DNA of 55,965 nucleotides from Clostridia bacterium (GCA_910574255.1 CAJTAK010000020.1:27449-83413), one strand, 5' to 3'; shown: positions 17,818 to 26,425, counted from the stretch's first letter. Numbers and translations: made by a program. Notes: generated by a model from the sequence alone, not told the origin.

Positions 17818-18752
17818 GAGAATTGTGGAATGTGTCGTCATCGCCTCATGCAAGAGACTGGACCGGCGCACAAAATTTGATGTTTGACGTGGCTCTGGCC
17901 CTTTTGCCGGCCGCAGCCTTTGGTGTATATCGATTTGGAGCTTATGCCCTCTGTGTTCTCCTGGTGGCCGTAGGCTTTGCATTGCTTACGGAGTACACCT
18001 ATGAGGCATTGGTAGAAAAGGAAAATACCCTTTGGGATGGAAGCGCACTGGTGACAGGGCTTCTTTTGGGAATGAATCTTCCCCCTCTGGTTCCCTTGTG
18101 GATTCCCATGCTTGGCAGTATCTTTGCTATTCTTGTGGTGAAGCAGCTTTTTGGAGGAATCGGGCAGAATGTTGTGAATCCGGCTATGGCAGCCCGGTGC
18201 TTTCTGCTGATTTCCTTTGCGGATCAGATGAATCAATATTCCGGAATGGACGGGATCTCTGGGGCAACCCCTCTGGAAGCGCTGAAAAGTGGGGGAACGG
18301 TCGATCTGGCAGCCATGTTTACGGGATTTACAACGGGATCCATTGGCGAGATATCAACCCTTGCTTTATTGGCAGGAGGTATTTACCTTTTGATAAAAGG
18401 AGTCATCGACTGGGTGATTCCGGTCATGTATCTTGTGAGCTTTGCACTGTTTATGGCTGTTTTCGGGGGACATGGGTTAGACCCCTCTTATCTGGCGGCA
18501 CAGCTTTGCGGAGGCGGATTAATGATTGGGGCCTGGTTTATGGCCACGGATTATACTACGAGTCCCATTACGGAAAAGGGACGGTTTGTTTACGCCGTAT
18601 TTTTGGGCATTTTAACCGGAATCTTCCGTTTGTGGGGAGCTTCGGCAGGAGGCGTGTCCTATGCGCTTGTTACGGCTAATTTACTGGTGCCATTGATTGA
18701 GAAAAATACCATACCCAAGGCATTTGGATGGGAGGGACAAAAGGATGGATAA
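17814..18752 (+). CDS. rnfD: Rnf complex subunit RnfD
   Basis: A 312-residue integral membrane subunit with about nine helices. It opens SSSPHARDWTG, as in other RnfD/NqrB proteins. The conserved SGATPLEALK near 156 carries the Thr that takes FMN covalently in the family. The motif FMATDYTTSPITEKGR near 242 is the second flavin/quinone-side signature. It belongs to the Na+ (or H+) conducting core. ATGA overlap with rnfC and an overlap with the next gene show tight coupling. Confidence 0.96.
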   Translation: MRELWNVSSSPHARDWTGAQNLMFDVALALLPAAAFGVYRFGAYALCVLLVAVGFALLTEYTYEALVEKENTLWDGSALVTGLLLGMNLPPLVPLWIPMLGSIFAILVVKQLFGGIGQNVVNPAMAARCFLLISFADQMNQYSGMDGISGATPLEALKSGGTVDLAAMFTGFTTGSIGEISTLALLAGGIYLLIKGVIDWVIPVMYLVSFALFMAVFGGHGLDPSYLAAQLCGGGLMIGAWFMATDYTTSPITEKGRFVYAVFLGILTGIFRLWGASAGGVSYALVTANLLVPLIEKNTIPKAFGWEGQKDG

Positions 18753-19368
18753 GATAAAGGATGCTCTGACGCTGACATTGATTACCCTGATTGCGGGAAT
18801 TCTCCTGGGCGGCGTGTATGAGCTGACAAAGGAACCGATTGAACAGCGTCAGATTGAAGCCAATGCAAAGGCATATCAGGCCGTATTGCCGGAAGCTCAG
18901 GAATTCCGGATGGATGAGGGACTTTCGGGTAAGGTAGCTGTGTCTGAGAGCCTGTTAAGGCAGAGCGGCTTATCACTGGAGCAGGTAACGATTGATAAAG
19001 CTGTTTATGGCTACAATGAATCCGGGAACTTTGCGGGGGTGATTGTGGAGGCAACCTCCAAGGATGGTTATGGCGGAGCGATTAAGCTGGCTGTGGGCGT
19101 CCGGGAGGATGGCGGTCAGAAAGTGATTTCGGGCATTGATTTTCTGGAAATGAATGAAACGGCCGGACTTGGCATGAAAGCTGCGGAGCCTGCTTTCAAG
19201 GAACAGTTTCAGAATAAGGCAGTGGAAAGCTTTGAGCTGACCAAGGATGGGGCTGTGGAGGAGTATCAGGTGGATGCCTTAAGCGGCGCTACAAGAACCT
19301 CCAATGCGGTGACAAATGCAGTGAACGGAGCCCTTTATTTTGCAAGGGAATCGGCGTTTAGGCAGTAG
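18745..19368 (+). CDS. rnfG: Rnf complex subunit RnfG
   Basis: A 207-residue protein with one N-terminal membrane helix (LTLITLIAGILLGGVYEL) and an extracytoplasmic FMN-binding domain. The signature DALSGATRTSNAV near 180 holds the Thr that is flavinylated by ApbE. The start at 18745 is preferred because GGGAGGG precedes it and the reading frame from 18697 would run deep into rnfD. It still overlaps the rnfD end by 8 nt. It relays electrons on the outer face. No apbE gene is seen in the window. Confidence 0.96.
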   Translation: MDKIKDALTLTLITLIAGILLGGVYELTKEPIEQRQIEANAKAYQAVLPEAQEFRMDEGLSGKVAVSESLLRQSGLSLEQVTIDKAVYGYNESGNFAGVIVEATSKDGYGGAIKLAVGVREDGGQKVISGIDFLEMNETAGLGMKAAEPAFKEQFQNKAVESFELTKDGAVEEYQVDALSGATRTSNAVTNAVNGALYFARESAFRQ

Positions 19369-19405
19369 TTTGGGTGCTGTTAGAGATGTTACGGAACTGG
19401 AAACA

Positions 19406-19497
19406 GCAGTATTTGAACAATGCACAGAAGAATTTATGGATGCATGCTTTTGCAGCCGGAAATTCTTCTAGATGAGGGTGTATTGTTCAAATGCTGC
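19406..19497 (+). repeat. RNA-hairpin repeat copy E (rnfG-rnfE gap)
   Basis: GCAGTATTTGAACAATGCAC pairs almost perfectly with GTGTATTGTTCAAATGCTGC, with G-U pairs at the two differences. Inside, GAAGAATTT pairs with AAATTCTTC and GG-TGCA with TGCA-CC around TGCTTT. It is preceded at 19372-19398 by a leftover 3' half (GGTGCTGTTAGAGATGTTACGGAAC) of another copy. AATAGGAG follows. Confidence 0.92.
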
Positions 19498-19520
19498 GGT
19501 ACTAAAAATAGGAGATTGGT

Positions 19521-20210
19521 ATGAACGGTTGTCTGGAGCGATTATATAACGGGATTGTAAAAGAAAATCCCACTTTTATCTTGATGCTTGGCATGTGTCC
19601 CACATTGGCAGTGACCACATCCGCTTTTAACGGACTGGGCATGGGACTTTCCACCATGGCGGTTTTAGTGGTCTCCAACCTGATTATTTCAATATTGCGG
19701 AATGTGATTCCGGATAGAGTGCGGATTCCGGCGTACATTGTGATTGTGGCATCCTTGGTGACGGTTGTGCAGCTTTTGATTCAGGCATATATTCCAACTC
19801 TTTATGATGCCCTTGGAATCTATATTCCGTTGATTGTGGTAAACTGTATTATTCTAGGCAGGGCAGAGGCTTATGCTTCTAAGAATCCCCCTGTGTTGGC
19901 GACTTTTGACGGAATCGGCATGGGGCTTGGCTTTTCCATTGCGCTGGCCTGCATGGGATTTTTCCGGGAACTGATTGGGGCAGGAACCGTTTTTTCGGGA
20001 ACGCCTTTTGCTTACAGCCTGCCGGAAATCTATGAACCGGTGTCCATTTTTGTTCTGGCTCCCGGAGCTTTTCTGGTTCTGGCCCTTATCATTGCTTTTT
20101 TAAATGCCATGAACATAGAGAACAATGGCCGGAAAAAGGTAGAGGGCTGTGACAGAGCCTGCGGAACCTGTGGGAAAATGGAGACCTGTGATAAAGCAAA
20201 GAGAAGATAA
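19521..20210 (+). CDS. rnfE: Rnf complex subunit RnfE
   Basis: A 229-residue six-helix membrane subunit. KENPTFILMLGMCPTLAVT near 15 is the RnfE/NqrD opening with the conserved Cys that ligates the membrane 2Fe-2S cluster together with RnfA. VVNCIILGRAEAYA near 109 holds the second Cys. The C terminus is a soluble tail with CDRACGTCGKMETC. The tail's spaced Cys residues are an oddity that may bind metal. ATAGGAG precedes the ATG. Confidence 0.96.
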   Translation: MNGCLERLYNGIVKENPTFILMLGMCPTLAVTTSAFNGLGMGLSTMAVLVVSNLIISILRNVIPDRVRIPAYIVIVASLVTVVQLLIQAYIPTLYDALGIYIPLIVVNCIILGRAEAYASKNPPVLATFDGIGMGLGFSIALACMGFFRELIGAGTVFSGTPFAYSLPEIYEPVSIFVLAPGAFLVLALIIAFLNAMNIENNGRKKVEGCDRACGTCGKMETCDKAKRR

Positions 20211-20224
20211 TTGCGGAACCGGAA

Positions 20225-20265
20225 ACAGCAGAATCCAGTATAAGGAAGTACTGCAGGGATTCCAC
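20225..20265 (+). repeat. Shortened hairpin remnant F (rnfE-rnfA gap)
   Basis: It is preceded by GCGGAACCGGAAACA, the family linker. GCAGAATCC-AGTA and GTACT-GCAGGGATTCCAC can pair, with the whole central core missing. ATTAGGAG of rnfA follows. Confidence 0.6.
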
Positions 20266-20291
20266 GTAACTTTAATTAGGAGAAAATTGCA

Positions 20292-20891
20292 ATGAAAGAA
20301 TTGATGCTGATCTTAGTAGGCGCAGCCTTAGTCAATAATGTGGTTTTGAGCCAGTTTTTTGGCCTTTGCCCTTTTCTGGGTGTGTCCAAGCAGGTGAAGA
20401 CGGCGGCCAGCATGGGGGCTGCGGTTATCTTTGTTATTACCATTTCCTCGGCAGTGGCAAGCTTGATTTATGATTTTATTCTGGTGAGATTTCATTTGGA
20501 ATACTTACAGACAATTGTGTTTATTCTGGTAATTGCGGCTCTGGTGCAGCTTGTGGAGATGTTTTTGAAAAAGACAAGCCCGGGACTATATCAGGCTCTT
20601 GGTGTCTACCTGCCGCTGATCACCACCAACTGTGCGGTACTTGGCGTGGTGCTTCAGAACGTACAGAAAGAGTATGTTTTTGCTCAGATGGGCTGGAACG
20701 CTTTGCTGGTCAGCGTGGTGAACGGCTTTGGCACAGCCCTGGGATTTACCATTGCCATTGTAATTATGGCGGGAATCCGGGAGCGGATTGCCTATAATGA
20801 TATTCCAAAGCCTTTTCAGGGAGCGCCTATTGTGCTTCTTACGGCGTGCCTGATGGCAATTGCCTTTTTTGGTTTTTCCGGGTTGATTTAA
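20292..20891 (+). CDS. rnfA: Rnf complex subunit RnfA
   Basis: A 199-residue six-helix membrane subunit, paralogous to RnfE in inverted topology. LVNNVVLSQFFGLCPFLGVSK near 14 carries the cluster-ligating Cys, and LPLITTNCAVLGVVL near 108 the second. It forms the Na+ channel-like core with RnfE. TTAGGAG lies upstream. Length and motifs are normal. Confidence 0.97.
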   Translation: MKELMLILVGAALVNNVVLSQFFGLCPFLGVSKQVKTAASMGAAVIFVITISSAVASLIYDFILVRFHLEYLQTIVFILVIAALVQLVEMFLKKTSPGLYQALGVYLPLITTNCAVLGVVLQNVQKEYVFAQMGWNALLVSVVNGFGTALGFTIAIVIMAGIRERIAYNDIPKPFQGAPIVLLTACLMAIAFFGFSGLI

Positions 20892-20900
20892 AAAAAACAT

Positions 20901-21095
20901 ATTGCCGGGACAGTTCAGGCGCACAGATGGCTTTCGGGCGTATACTTCTGAAGCCGGAAATTTATCTGCATACCCATGTACTGACCGGGGAATGGGAACT
21001 GGAAACGGCGGCGCTTCTGCAGCGTCGGAAAGATTTTTGGACATTTGGCTTTGGGGCCGGAAATTGTTATGGAAAATGGTACTGTTAGGGGTGCC
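20901..21095 (+). repeat. Two RNA-hairpin repeats (G1, G2) in the rnfA-rnfB gap
   Basis: G1 is 20901-20993, a diverged copy with ATTGCCGGGACAGT against ACTGACCGGGGAAT and a CCGGAAAT core. G2 is 21010-21095, with GGCGCTTCTGCAGCG against GGTACTGTTAGGGGTGCC and GGAAAGATTTTTGG...GGCTTTGGGGCCGGAAAT inside. Both are followed by GGGAACTGGA linkers; G2 runs into the rnfB ribosome site. Confidence 0.75.
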
Positions 21096-21118
21096 AGGGA
21101 ACTGGATTGGAGGAAATT

Positions 21119-21922
21119 ATGGACATAATGGGAGTAGTATCTGCGGCCCTGGTTATTGGAATTGCGGGATTGCTTGTAGGCTGTTTGCTTGTGGGAGCGT
21201 CTTGTGTATTTCATGTGAAAAAGGATGAAAGGGAAGAGAAAGTGCGAGGTCTCTTGCCGGGCAATAACTGCGGCGGCTGTGGTTATGCGGGCTGTGACGC
21301 CCTGGCTACGGCCATTGCTTCCGGGGAAGCCGATGTATCCTCCTGTCCGGTAGGCGGAAGCCGGGTTGGGAAAGCTATTGCAAAGATCATGGGAGTGGAC
21401 GCAGGAAGCAATGTGCGTAAGGTGGCTTATGTGAAATGTGCGGGAACCTGTGATAAGATACGGGAAAAGAGCCATTACTATGGTGTGGAGGACTGCCGGA
21501 TGGCAGTGATTGTTCCGGGAAGAACCTCTAAGAAATGTACCTATGGCTGCCTGGGCTACGGAACCTGTGTAAAGGTCTGTCCTTTTGATGCCATCCATCT
21601 GGAAAACAGCATTGCAAGAGTAGATCCGGGTGCCTGTAAAGCCTGTGGGAAATGTATAGCAGCTTGTCCCAACAGTCTGATTGAGCTGGTTCCCTACCGT
21701 TCCCGCTACAGGGTAAGGTGCAGCTCCAATGATAAGGGAAAGGCTGTAAGAGAAGCCTGTGACGCAGGCTGTATCGCCTGCCGTGCCTGTGAAAGAGCCT
21801 GCGACTATGGTGCGGTGATTGTAGAAAACAACCTGGCACGGATTGACAGTGAGAAGTGCGTAGGCTGCGGAGCCTGTGCGGAGAAATGTCCAACCGGAGT
21901 GATCCGGATTGAGGGAAGATAA
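21119..21922 (+). CDS. rnfB: Rnf complex subunit RnfB (multi-cluster ferredoxin)
   Basis: A 267-residue subunit. One N-terminal membrane helix is followed by the Fes domain NNCGGCGYAGCDA near 48 and then four 4Fe-4S sets, with CTYGCLGYGTCVKVCP near 140, CKACGKCIAACP near 174, CIACRACERACD near 218 and CVGCGACAEKCP near 245. It takes electrons from ferredoxin into the Rnf chain. The start at 21119 is chosen because GGAGG is 6 nt upstream; the in-frame TTG at 21107 would swallow that site. Last gene of the canonical order C-D-G-E-A-B. Confidence 0.97.
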   Translation: MDIMGVVSAALVIGIAGLLVGCLLVGASCVFHVKKDEREEKVRGLLPGNNCGGCGYAGCDALATAIASGEADVSSCPVGGSRVGKAIAKIMGVDAGSNVRKVAYVKCAGTCDKIREKSHYYGVEDCRMAVIVPGRTSKKCTYGCLGYGTCVKVCPFDAIHLENSIARVDPGACKACGKCIAACPNSLIELVPYRSRYRVRCSSNDKGKAVREACDAGCIACRACERACDYGAVIVENNLARIDSEKCVGCGACAEKCPTGVIRIEGR

Positions 21923-21930
21923 AGATTTGG

Positions 21931-22000
21931 AGCGATTTACAGACACATGCTGCTGTGGCTGGAAATTGATCTAGGTAGAGGTGCATGGATAGGCTCTTAC
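21931..22000 (+). repeat. 5'-truncated RNA-hairpin repeat copy H (before the Gx transporter)
   Basis: It retains GCGATTTACAGACACATG...GTGGCTGGAAATTGATCTAGG and a 3' arm ending TCTTAC, then GGAAC. The 5' outer arm is missing at the rnfB end. Confidence 0.75.
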
Positions 22001-22030
22001 GGAACTTAGAATAAGAAGAGAGGGAATCAA

Positions 22031-22531
22031 ATGTCAAAGAAAGTAGCTGTTTACGGGATGCTAGTGGCTCTGGCGTTTCTGCTGAGCTATGTGGAGACTT
22101 TGATTCCTTTTTCTTTTACTATACCGGGAATTAAGCTTGGACTTGCCAATCTGGTTGTTGTTGTGGCTTTTTACTGCCTGGATGTAAAGAGCGCTTTTGT
22201 CATATCTATGGTGCGGATTCTGCTTGCCGGACTGACATTTTCCAGTCTGTCCGTTATGCTGTACAGTCTGGGCGGAGGTCTTTTAAGCTTTCTGTGTATG
22301 GCCCTGGCAAAGCGTTTTACATCCTTAAGTATTACCGGTGTCAGCATACTTGGGGGAGCAGCCCACAATCTGGGCCAGCTCTTCGTAGCGGCTGCAGTCG
22401 TTCGGACAGGAAGCCTGATGTACTATTTTCCGGCCTTACTCGTTGCCGGGACAGCTGCGGGAACATTGATAGGTTTATTGGGCGGTCTGGTAACAGTGCG
22501 GCTTGGGCCTTTTTTGCGGCAGGGAGTATAA
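22031..22531 (+). CDS. Gx transporter family membrane protein
   Basis: A 166-residue membrane protein with five or six helices. It is rich in Gly with paired small residues (SLGGGLLSFL, LGGAAHNLGQL), the pattern of the Gx transporter or 'heptaprenyl diphosphate synthase component I' family, related to ECF S components. Genes of this family often follow rnf operons along with a NusG-II protein and ApbE, and a role in supplying the flavin-loading machinery has been suggested; that is inference here. GAAGAGAGGG precedes the ATG. Confidence 0.8.
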   Translation: MSKKVAVYGMLVALAFLLSYVETLIPFSFTIPGIKLGLANLVVVVAFYCLDVKSAFVISMVRILLAGLTFSSLSVMLYSLGGGLLSFLCMALAKRFTSLSITGVSILGGAAHNLGQLFVAAAVVRTGSLMYYFPALLVAGTAAGTLIGLLGGLVTVRLGPFLRQGV

Positions 22532-22635
22532 AGCAGAGCGTATAAAATAAGCCGTTCTTAATGTTTTGAAAAGCGATTGAAAAACATAAGAACTACATAA
22601 AAGAGTGAGAAAGACGGAAAAGAAAGGCAGAGGAA

Positions 22636-23001
22636 ATGTTGAAAAAGCAGGATGGTATTTTAATTCTAGTACTTCTGGTAATTGCAGCCGTCTTTTTTTG
22701 CGGCTATCGGCTTTGGAACCGGGAATCGCCGGAGGAAGTAGTGGTTTATGTGGGAGAGCAGGAATATGCCCGATTTTCTGTAAAAGAGGACAGGGAGCTT
22801 CTGATTGAGACGGAAAACGGAACGAATCGGCTGATTTTAAAGGATGGAGAGGCTGATGTAACGGAAGCATCCTGTCCGGATAAAATCTGTGTGCATCAAA
22901 GCCCTATTTCCGAGACGGGAGAAACTATTGTCTGTATGCCTAACCGGGTGATTATAACCATAGAGAAAGCTTCTCAGAGGATGAATGTAAATAAATCGTA
23001 G
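22636..23001 (+). CDS. NusG domain II-containing protein
   Basis: A 121-residue protein: one N-terminal membrane helix (GILILVLLVIAAVFFCGYRLW) then a compact beta domain with CPDKICVHQSPIS near 80 and IVCMPNRVIITI near 96. This is the NusG-II fold found in small secreted or membrane-anchored proteins, commonly neighbours of Rnf/ApbE genes. The pair of Cys in CPDKIC is conserved in the family. Function unknown. GAGGAAATG gives the start. Confidence 0.85.
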   Translation: MLKKQDGILILVLLVIAAVFFCGYRLWNRESPEEVVVYVGEQEYARFSVKEDRELLIETENGTNRLILKDGEADVTEASCPDKICVHQSPISETGETIVCMPNRVIITIEKASQRMNVNKS

Positions 23002-23146
23002 ATTGCATTCTGTAAAGAATAATAAAATTTTAGTTCCGGTATATTTGGAGCAGTATACGAAGGTGTGAGTTTATAGTCAAACCTTCAATTATGAATATGT
23101 CCGTAAACGGGGAATATGATATACAAATCAAAACAAAAGAAAGAAG

Positions 23147-24451
23147 ATGATTCATTTGAAGATTTGGAAGGATAAGGTGTCAGAATATGTGCCGGAGGCA
23201 TCCACATGGTTTCATCATACTACCTGGAACCGCATGGTGCTTTTAATAAGGTGGCTGTTATTTTCCGTGATCACCGGAGGCTGTCTGGGACTGGCAGGAA
23301 CTTTTTTTGGAAAAAGCGTGGCTTTTGTGACGGAGCTTCGAACGGCCAATCCATGGATACTCTTTGGCCTGCCCCTTGGGGGTATTTTGATTGTATGGAT
23401 GTATCAATGGGAGAGTAAGCAGGAGAAGAGCAGTACCAATCGTGTGCTGGATGCGATTCATGCAGAAAAGGAAATTCCAATTAAGACGGCTCCTCTGATT
23501 TTTGTATCTACGGTTCTGACCCATCTTTTTGGCGGTTCTGCCGGAAGAGAGGGTGCGGCGTTGCAGCTTGGAGGCAGTATCGGAAATTTTCTTGGGAAAT
23601 GCTTCCGGATTGATGAGAGTGACAAGCGAGTGGTAATTATGTGCGGAATGAGCGCCGCATTTTCGGCTTTGTTTGGAACGCCCATGGCGGCGGCTGTTTT
23701 TTCCATGGAGGTTGTCAGTGTAGGAATTATGCATTATGCGGCGCTGGTTCCCTGTGTGCTGTCTTCTTATATTGCAGGCGCTATAGCAAAGTCATTTGGA
23801 ATGGAGGAAGAGCACTTTGTCATTGGGGAGATTCCGGAACTGACCCTTATCACCGGCGGAAAGATTTTAATTCTGGGCTTTCTCTGTGCTGCAGTCAGTA
23901 TACTTTTTTGCGTGGTCTTACATAAAACAGAGCATTTATTTCAAAAAAAACTGCCAAATCCTTTCCTGCGCACGTTTGTGGCAGGCTGCCTGATTATTGT
24001 CTTAACACTTCTATTGAGAACTACGGATTATTTGGGCTCCGGTATGCAGATCATTGAGCAGACCATGGAGGGGAATGTGATGTGGGCTGCTTTTTTGCTG
24101 AAGATTTTGTTTACAGCCATTACCTTGGCCGGAGGCTTCAAGGGGGGCGAGATTGTTCCTACCTTTTTCGTTGGGGCTACCTTTGGCTGCCTGATGGGAA
24201 AGATTTTGCAGATTTCCCCGTCTCTGGCGGCAGCCTGCGGCATGACAGCGGTATTCTGCGGTGTGACCAACAGTCCCATTTCCTCTCTGCTGATTGGATT
24301 GGAGATGTTTGGATTTAAGGGGGCGCCGTTCCTGTTTTTGTCCCTGTCTGTAAGCTATATGCAGTCCGGTTATTACGGCTTGTATCACAGTCAGCGGATT
24401 GTTTATTCAAAGGTAAAGATGGAATATATTAATCAGAATACGAAAGAGTAG
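23147..24451 (+). CDS. ClC-family chloride channel/antiporter
   Basis: A 434-residue membrane protein of the ClC fold. GGSAGREGAALQLGG near 125 corresponds to the GxGREGP pore motif, and GGFKGGEIVPTFFVGA near 326 to the GxFxP motif (here KGGEIVP). The N-terminal 35 residues are cytoplasmic. It would move Cl- or another anion such as fluoride. The GREGA and GGEIVP variants leave the ion uncertain. It follows the Rnf-linked block by about 145 nt, in which no clear promoter or terminator is seen. Confidence 0.88.
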   Translation: MIHLKIWKDKVSEYVPEASTWFHHTTWNRMVLLIRWLLFSVITGGCLGLAGTFFGKSVAFVTELRTANPWILFGLPLGGILIVWMYQWESKQEKSSTNRVLDAIHAEKEIPIKTAPLIFVSTVLTHLFGGSAGREGAALQLGGSIGNFLGKCFRIDESDKRVVIMCGMSAAFSALFGTPMAAAVFSMEVVSVGIMHYAALVPCVLSSYIAGAIAKSFGMEEEHFVIGEIPELTLITGGKILILGFLCAAVSILFCVVLHKTEHLFQKKLPNPFLRTFVAGCLIIVLTLLLRTTDYLGSGMQIIEQTMEGNVMWAAFLLKILFTAITLAGGFKGGEIVPTFFVGATFGCLMGKILQISPSLAAACGMTAVFCGVTNSPISSLLIGLEMFGFKGAPFLFLSLSVSYMQSGYYGLYHSQRIVYSKVKMEYINQNTKE

Positions 24452-24504
24452 TAAAATGATTTTTTGATTTTGGGGATTTCTATCAATAAATTTAGGAAAG
24501 TTGA

Positions 24505-24804
24505 GAGGAAAAGGATCTTCTTGGACTTTTAAGCCATTGCGAAGAATGGGATGTTATATCCAACACGGAATCCGGAGATGGATTTAGTGATATTTTGGTA
24601 GAAGCGGAAAATGAAAGCATCGGGATGGTGCTTGAAATAAAATATTCAGAGAGTGATGATATGGAAGGAGCCTGTAAGGAAGCCTTAAAGCAGATCAAAG
24701 AAAAGGGATATGAAGACAGGCTTGTGGAGGATGGGATGGAGATGATTTTTCGCTATGGGATTGCATGTCAAAGGAAGAAGTGTAAGGTGGCAGTATTAAT
24801 TTAG
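24505..24804 (+). pseudogene. C-terminal remnant of an AAA-ATPase/PD-(D/E)XK family protein
   Basis: From 24511 the frame reads LLSHCEEWDVISNTESGDG..SDILVE and then GMVLEIKYSESDDM, with the tail FRYGIACQRKKCKVAV. This matches the PD-(D/E)XK nuclease-like C terminus of the DUF1703-type 'AAA-ATPase-like' proteins that are abundant in Clostridia. The SGDGxSDI, Asp and EIK residues of the nuclease core are visible. Upstream there are stops in all relevant positions and no ATPase domain, so only the last 95 or so residues survive. Confidence 0.75.
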
Positions 24805-24907
24805 ACAGATATCTGAAAGTGCCTGAAGAATCGTGAATTCGTGAATGATTGAACGGATACTTTGGATATACTATGGTCAATGGCAAAATATCTGCCCTCA
24901 TAATATT

Positions 24908-24965
24908 TTAAGAAGGTGCCCTGGGGTATATATCTTTATGCACAAAAACCATGTGCAGGGCAATG
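24908..24965 (+). promoter_or_regulatory. Leader motif shared with the epimerase gene (copy 1)
   Basis: GCCCTGGGGTATA...TTTATGCACAAAA..CATGTGCAGGGC can fold with GCCCTG/CAGGGC outside and TGCACA/TGTGCA inside. It lies just before the GAAAGGAGA ribosome site at 24965-24973. A very similar element precedes the epimerase at 30977-31018. Confidence 0.5.
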
Positions 24966-24982
24966 AAAGGAGAGAAAAAGCG

Positions 24983-26275
24983 ATGAAAGAAATCATGTAT
25001 TCGGTAACCAATCCCATGGGGGTACATGCCCGTCCCTGTGCGTTGCTGGCTCAGTGCTGTGTAAATTTTAAGAGTATTGTTACAGTGGCGGCCAATGGAA
25101 GAACGGCTGACGGACGGAATGTGCTTGAGCTTTTGGCTTTGCGTGCAAGGGTGGGAGATACCTTGAATGTACAGGTAACCGGCGAGGATGAGGAAGAAGC
25201 CTGGAAAGCGGTACGCAGCGTGATTGACAGGGAATTTAACGAGAAAAAGGCTGCGGATCTGCTGCGGATTGCTTTTTTCGGCACGAAAGATTATGACAGA
25301 ATCTTTTTTAGCGAGTTAACCAGAGATAAGGGAGAGGGAACCTATAATTCCGATATTCACTATTTTACTTCTAATTTGGGTCCGGAGACGGCAAATCTGG
25401 CTGAGGGCTATGATGCGGTCTGCGTATTTGTCAATGACAATGTTTCCCGTCCGGTAGTGGAGCGGCTGAAAGAGTGCGGCATCCGGCTAATTTTGCTGCG
25501 GTGCGCAGGCTTCAACAATGTGGATTTGGAAGCGGCGAGAGACTGCGGCATAACCATTCTTCGGGTGCCGGCCTATTCGCCCTTTGCGGTGGCTGAGCAT
25601 GCCATGGCCATTGTTCAGGAGGCAAACCGCAGGCTTCACAAGGCATACAATAAGGTAAAGGATAATAATTTTGCGTTGAGCGGTCTTTTGGGATTGGATT
25701 TGCACAATAAGGTGGCCGGAATTGTAGGTACCGGCAAGATTGGCGTATGCATGGCCAAGATCTGCAGGGGCTATGGGATGACTGTGCTGGGCTGGGATGC
25801 CTATCCCAATGAGGAACTGGTGAAGGAAGGCATTCTGACCTATGTGGATAAGGAGGAGCTGTTCCGGCGTGCGGACTTGATTTCCCTCCATGCTCCGCTG
25901 TTCCCCATTACCCATCACATTGTCAATGAGGAGAGCATTGGATGGATGAAGGATACGGCTATGCTGGTGAATACGGCGAGGGGCGCCCTGGTTGACAATG
26001 AAGCGCTGATTGCCGCATTGAAGAGAGGAAAGTTTCAGGCGGTGGCGCTGGATGTCTACGAGGGTGAGGATGAGAATGTTTATACGGATCGCAGCGACAA
26101 GGCGATTACGGATGATATTACAGCCAGGCTTCTGATGTTCCCGCAGGTGGTGCTGACCAGCCATCAGGCATTTTTTACAAGGGAGGCTATGCAGGCCATT
26201 GCCGTGGTTACGATGGAAAATGCCCGGAATTTTAATGAGGGGAATGATTACGGCGGAGCAGAAGTGAAAGCATGA
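24983..26275 (+). CDS. HPr phosphocarrier domain fused to D-lactate dehydrogenase (LdhA type)
   Basis: A 430-residue fusion. Residues 1-80 form an HPr fold: GVHARP places the phosphorylatable His at exactly position 15 as in HPr. The regulatory Ser-46 position is Asn (TADGRNVLELL). Residues 95-425 are a D-2-hydroxyacid dehydrogenase very like LdhA: CVFVNDNVSRPVVE, LRCAGFNNVDLEAA, NAD loop GIVGTGKIG, catalytic Arg in NTARGALVD, Glu in DVYEGEDE and His in TSHQAFFT. The enzyme should reduce pyruvate to D-lactate. The HPr part could be phosphorylated by PTS enzyme I and link sugar uptake to lactate production (inference). The start at 24983 follows GAAAGGAGAGA; the frame is open further up to 24845 but with no domain there. 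Confidence 0.9.
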   Translation: MKEIMYSVTNPMGVHARPCALLAQCCVNFKSIVTVAANGRTADGRNVLELLALRARVGDTLNVQVTGEDEEEAWKAVRSVIDREFNEKKAADLLRIAFFGTKDYDRIFFSELTRDKGEGTYNSDIHYFTSNLGPETANLAEGYDAVCVFVNDNVSRPVVERLKECGIRLILLRCAGFNNVDLEAARDCGITILRVPAYSPFAVAEHAMAIVQEANRRLHKAYNKVKDNNFALSGLLGLDLHNKVAGIVGTGKIGVCMAKICRGYGMTVLGWDAYPNEELVKEGILTYVDKEELFRRADLISLHAPLFPITHHIVNEESIGWMKDTAMLVNTARGALVDNEALIAALKRGKFQAVALDVYEGEDENVYTDRSDKAITDDITARLLMFPQVVLTSHQAFFTREAMQAIAVVTMENARNFNEGNDYGGAEVKA

Positions 26276-26311
26276 TTTGCAGATGTACAGACTGCTGATA
26301 TACAACAGAAG

Positions 26312-26364
26312 CATCCCCGTCAGGAAATATAGCGCTGCAGACGCATCAATTCCTGGCGGGGATG
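26312..26364. terminator. Strong convergent terminator hairpin
   Basis: CATCCCCGTCAGGAA pairs along 15 bp (one G-U) with TTCCTGGCGGGGATG. It lies between the fusion gene and the minus-strand gene at 26426 and could stop transcripts from both sides; the T run is weak. Confidence 0.7.
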
Positions 26365-26425
26365 TTTCTGATTGGGAATGAAACGGTTCCCAATTGTTAT
26401 TAACCGCCATCCCTATACACATTTT

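Noticed and set aside
20915..21946. 343-codon minus-strand ORF opposite rnfB
   Set aside because: Antisense of the Cys-rich rnfB and hairpin repeats; no recognisable domain.
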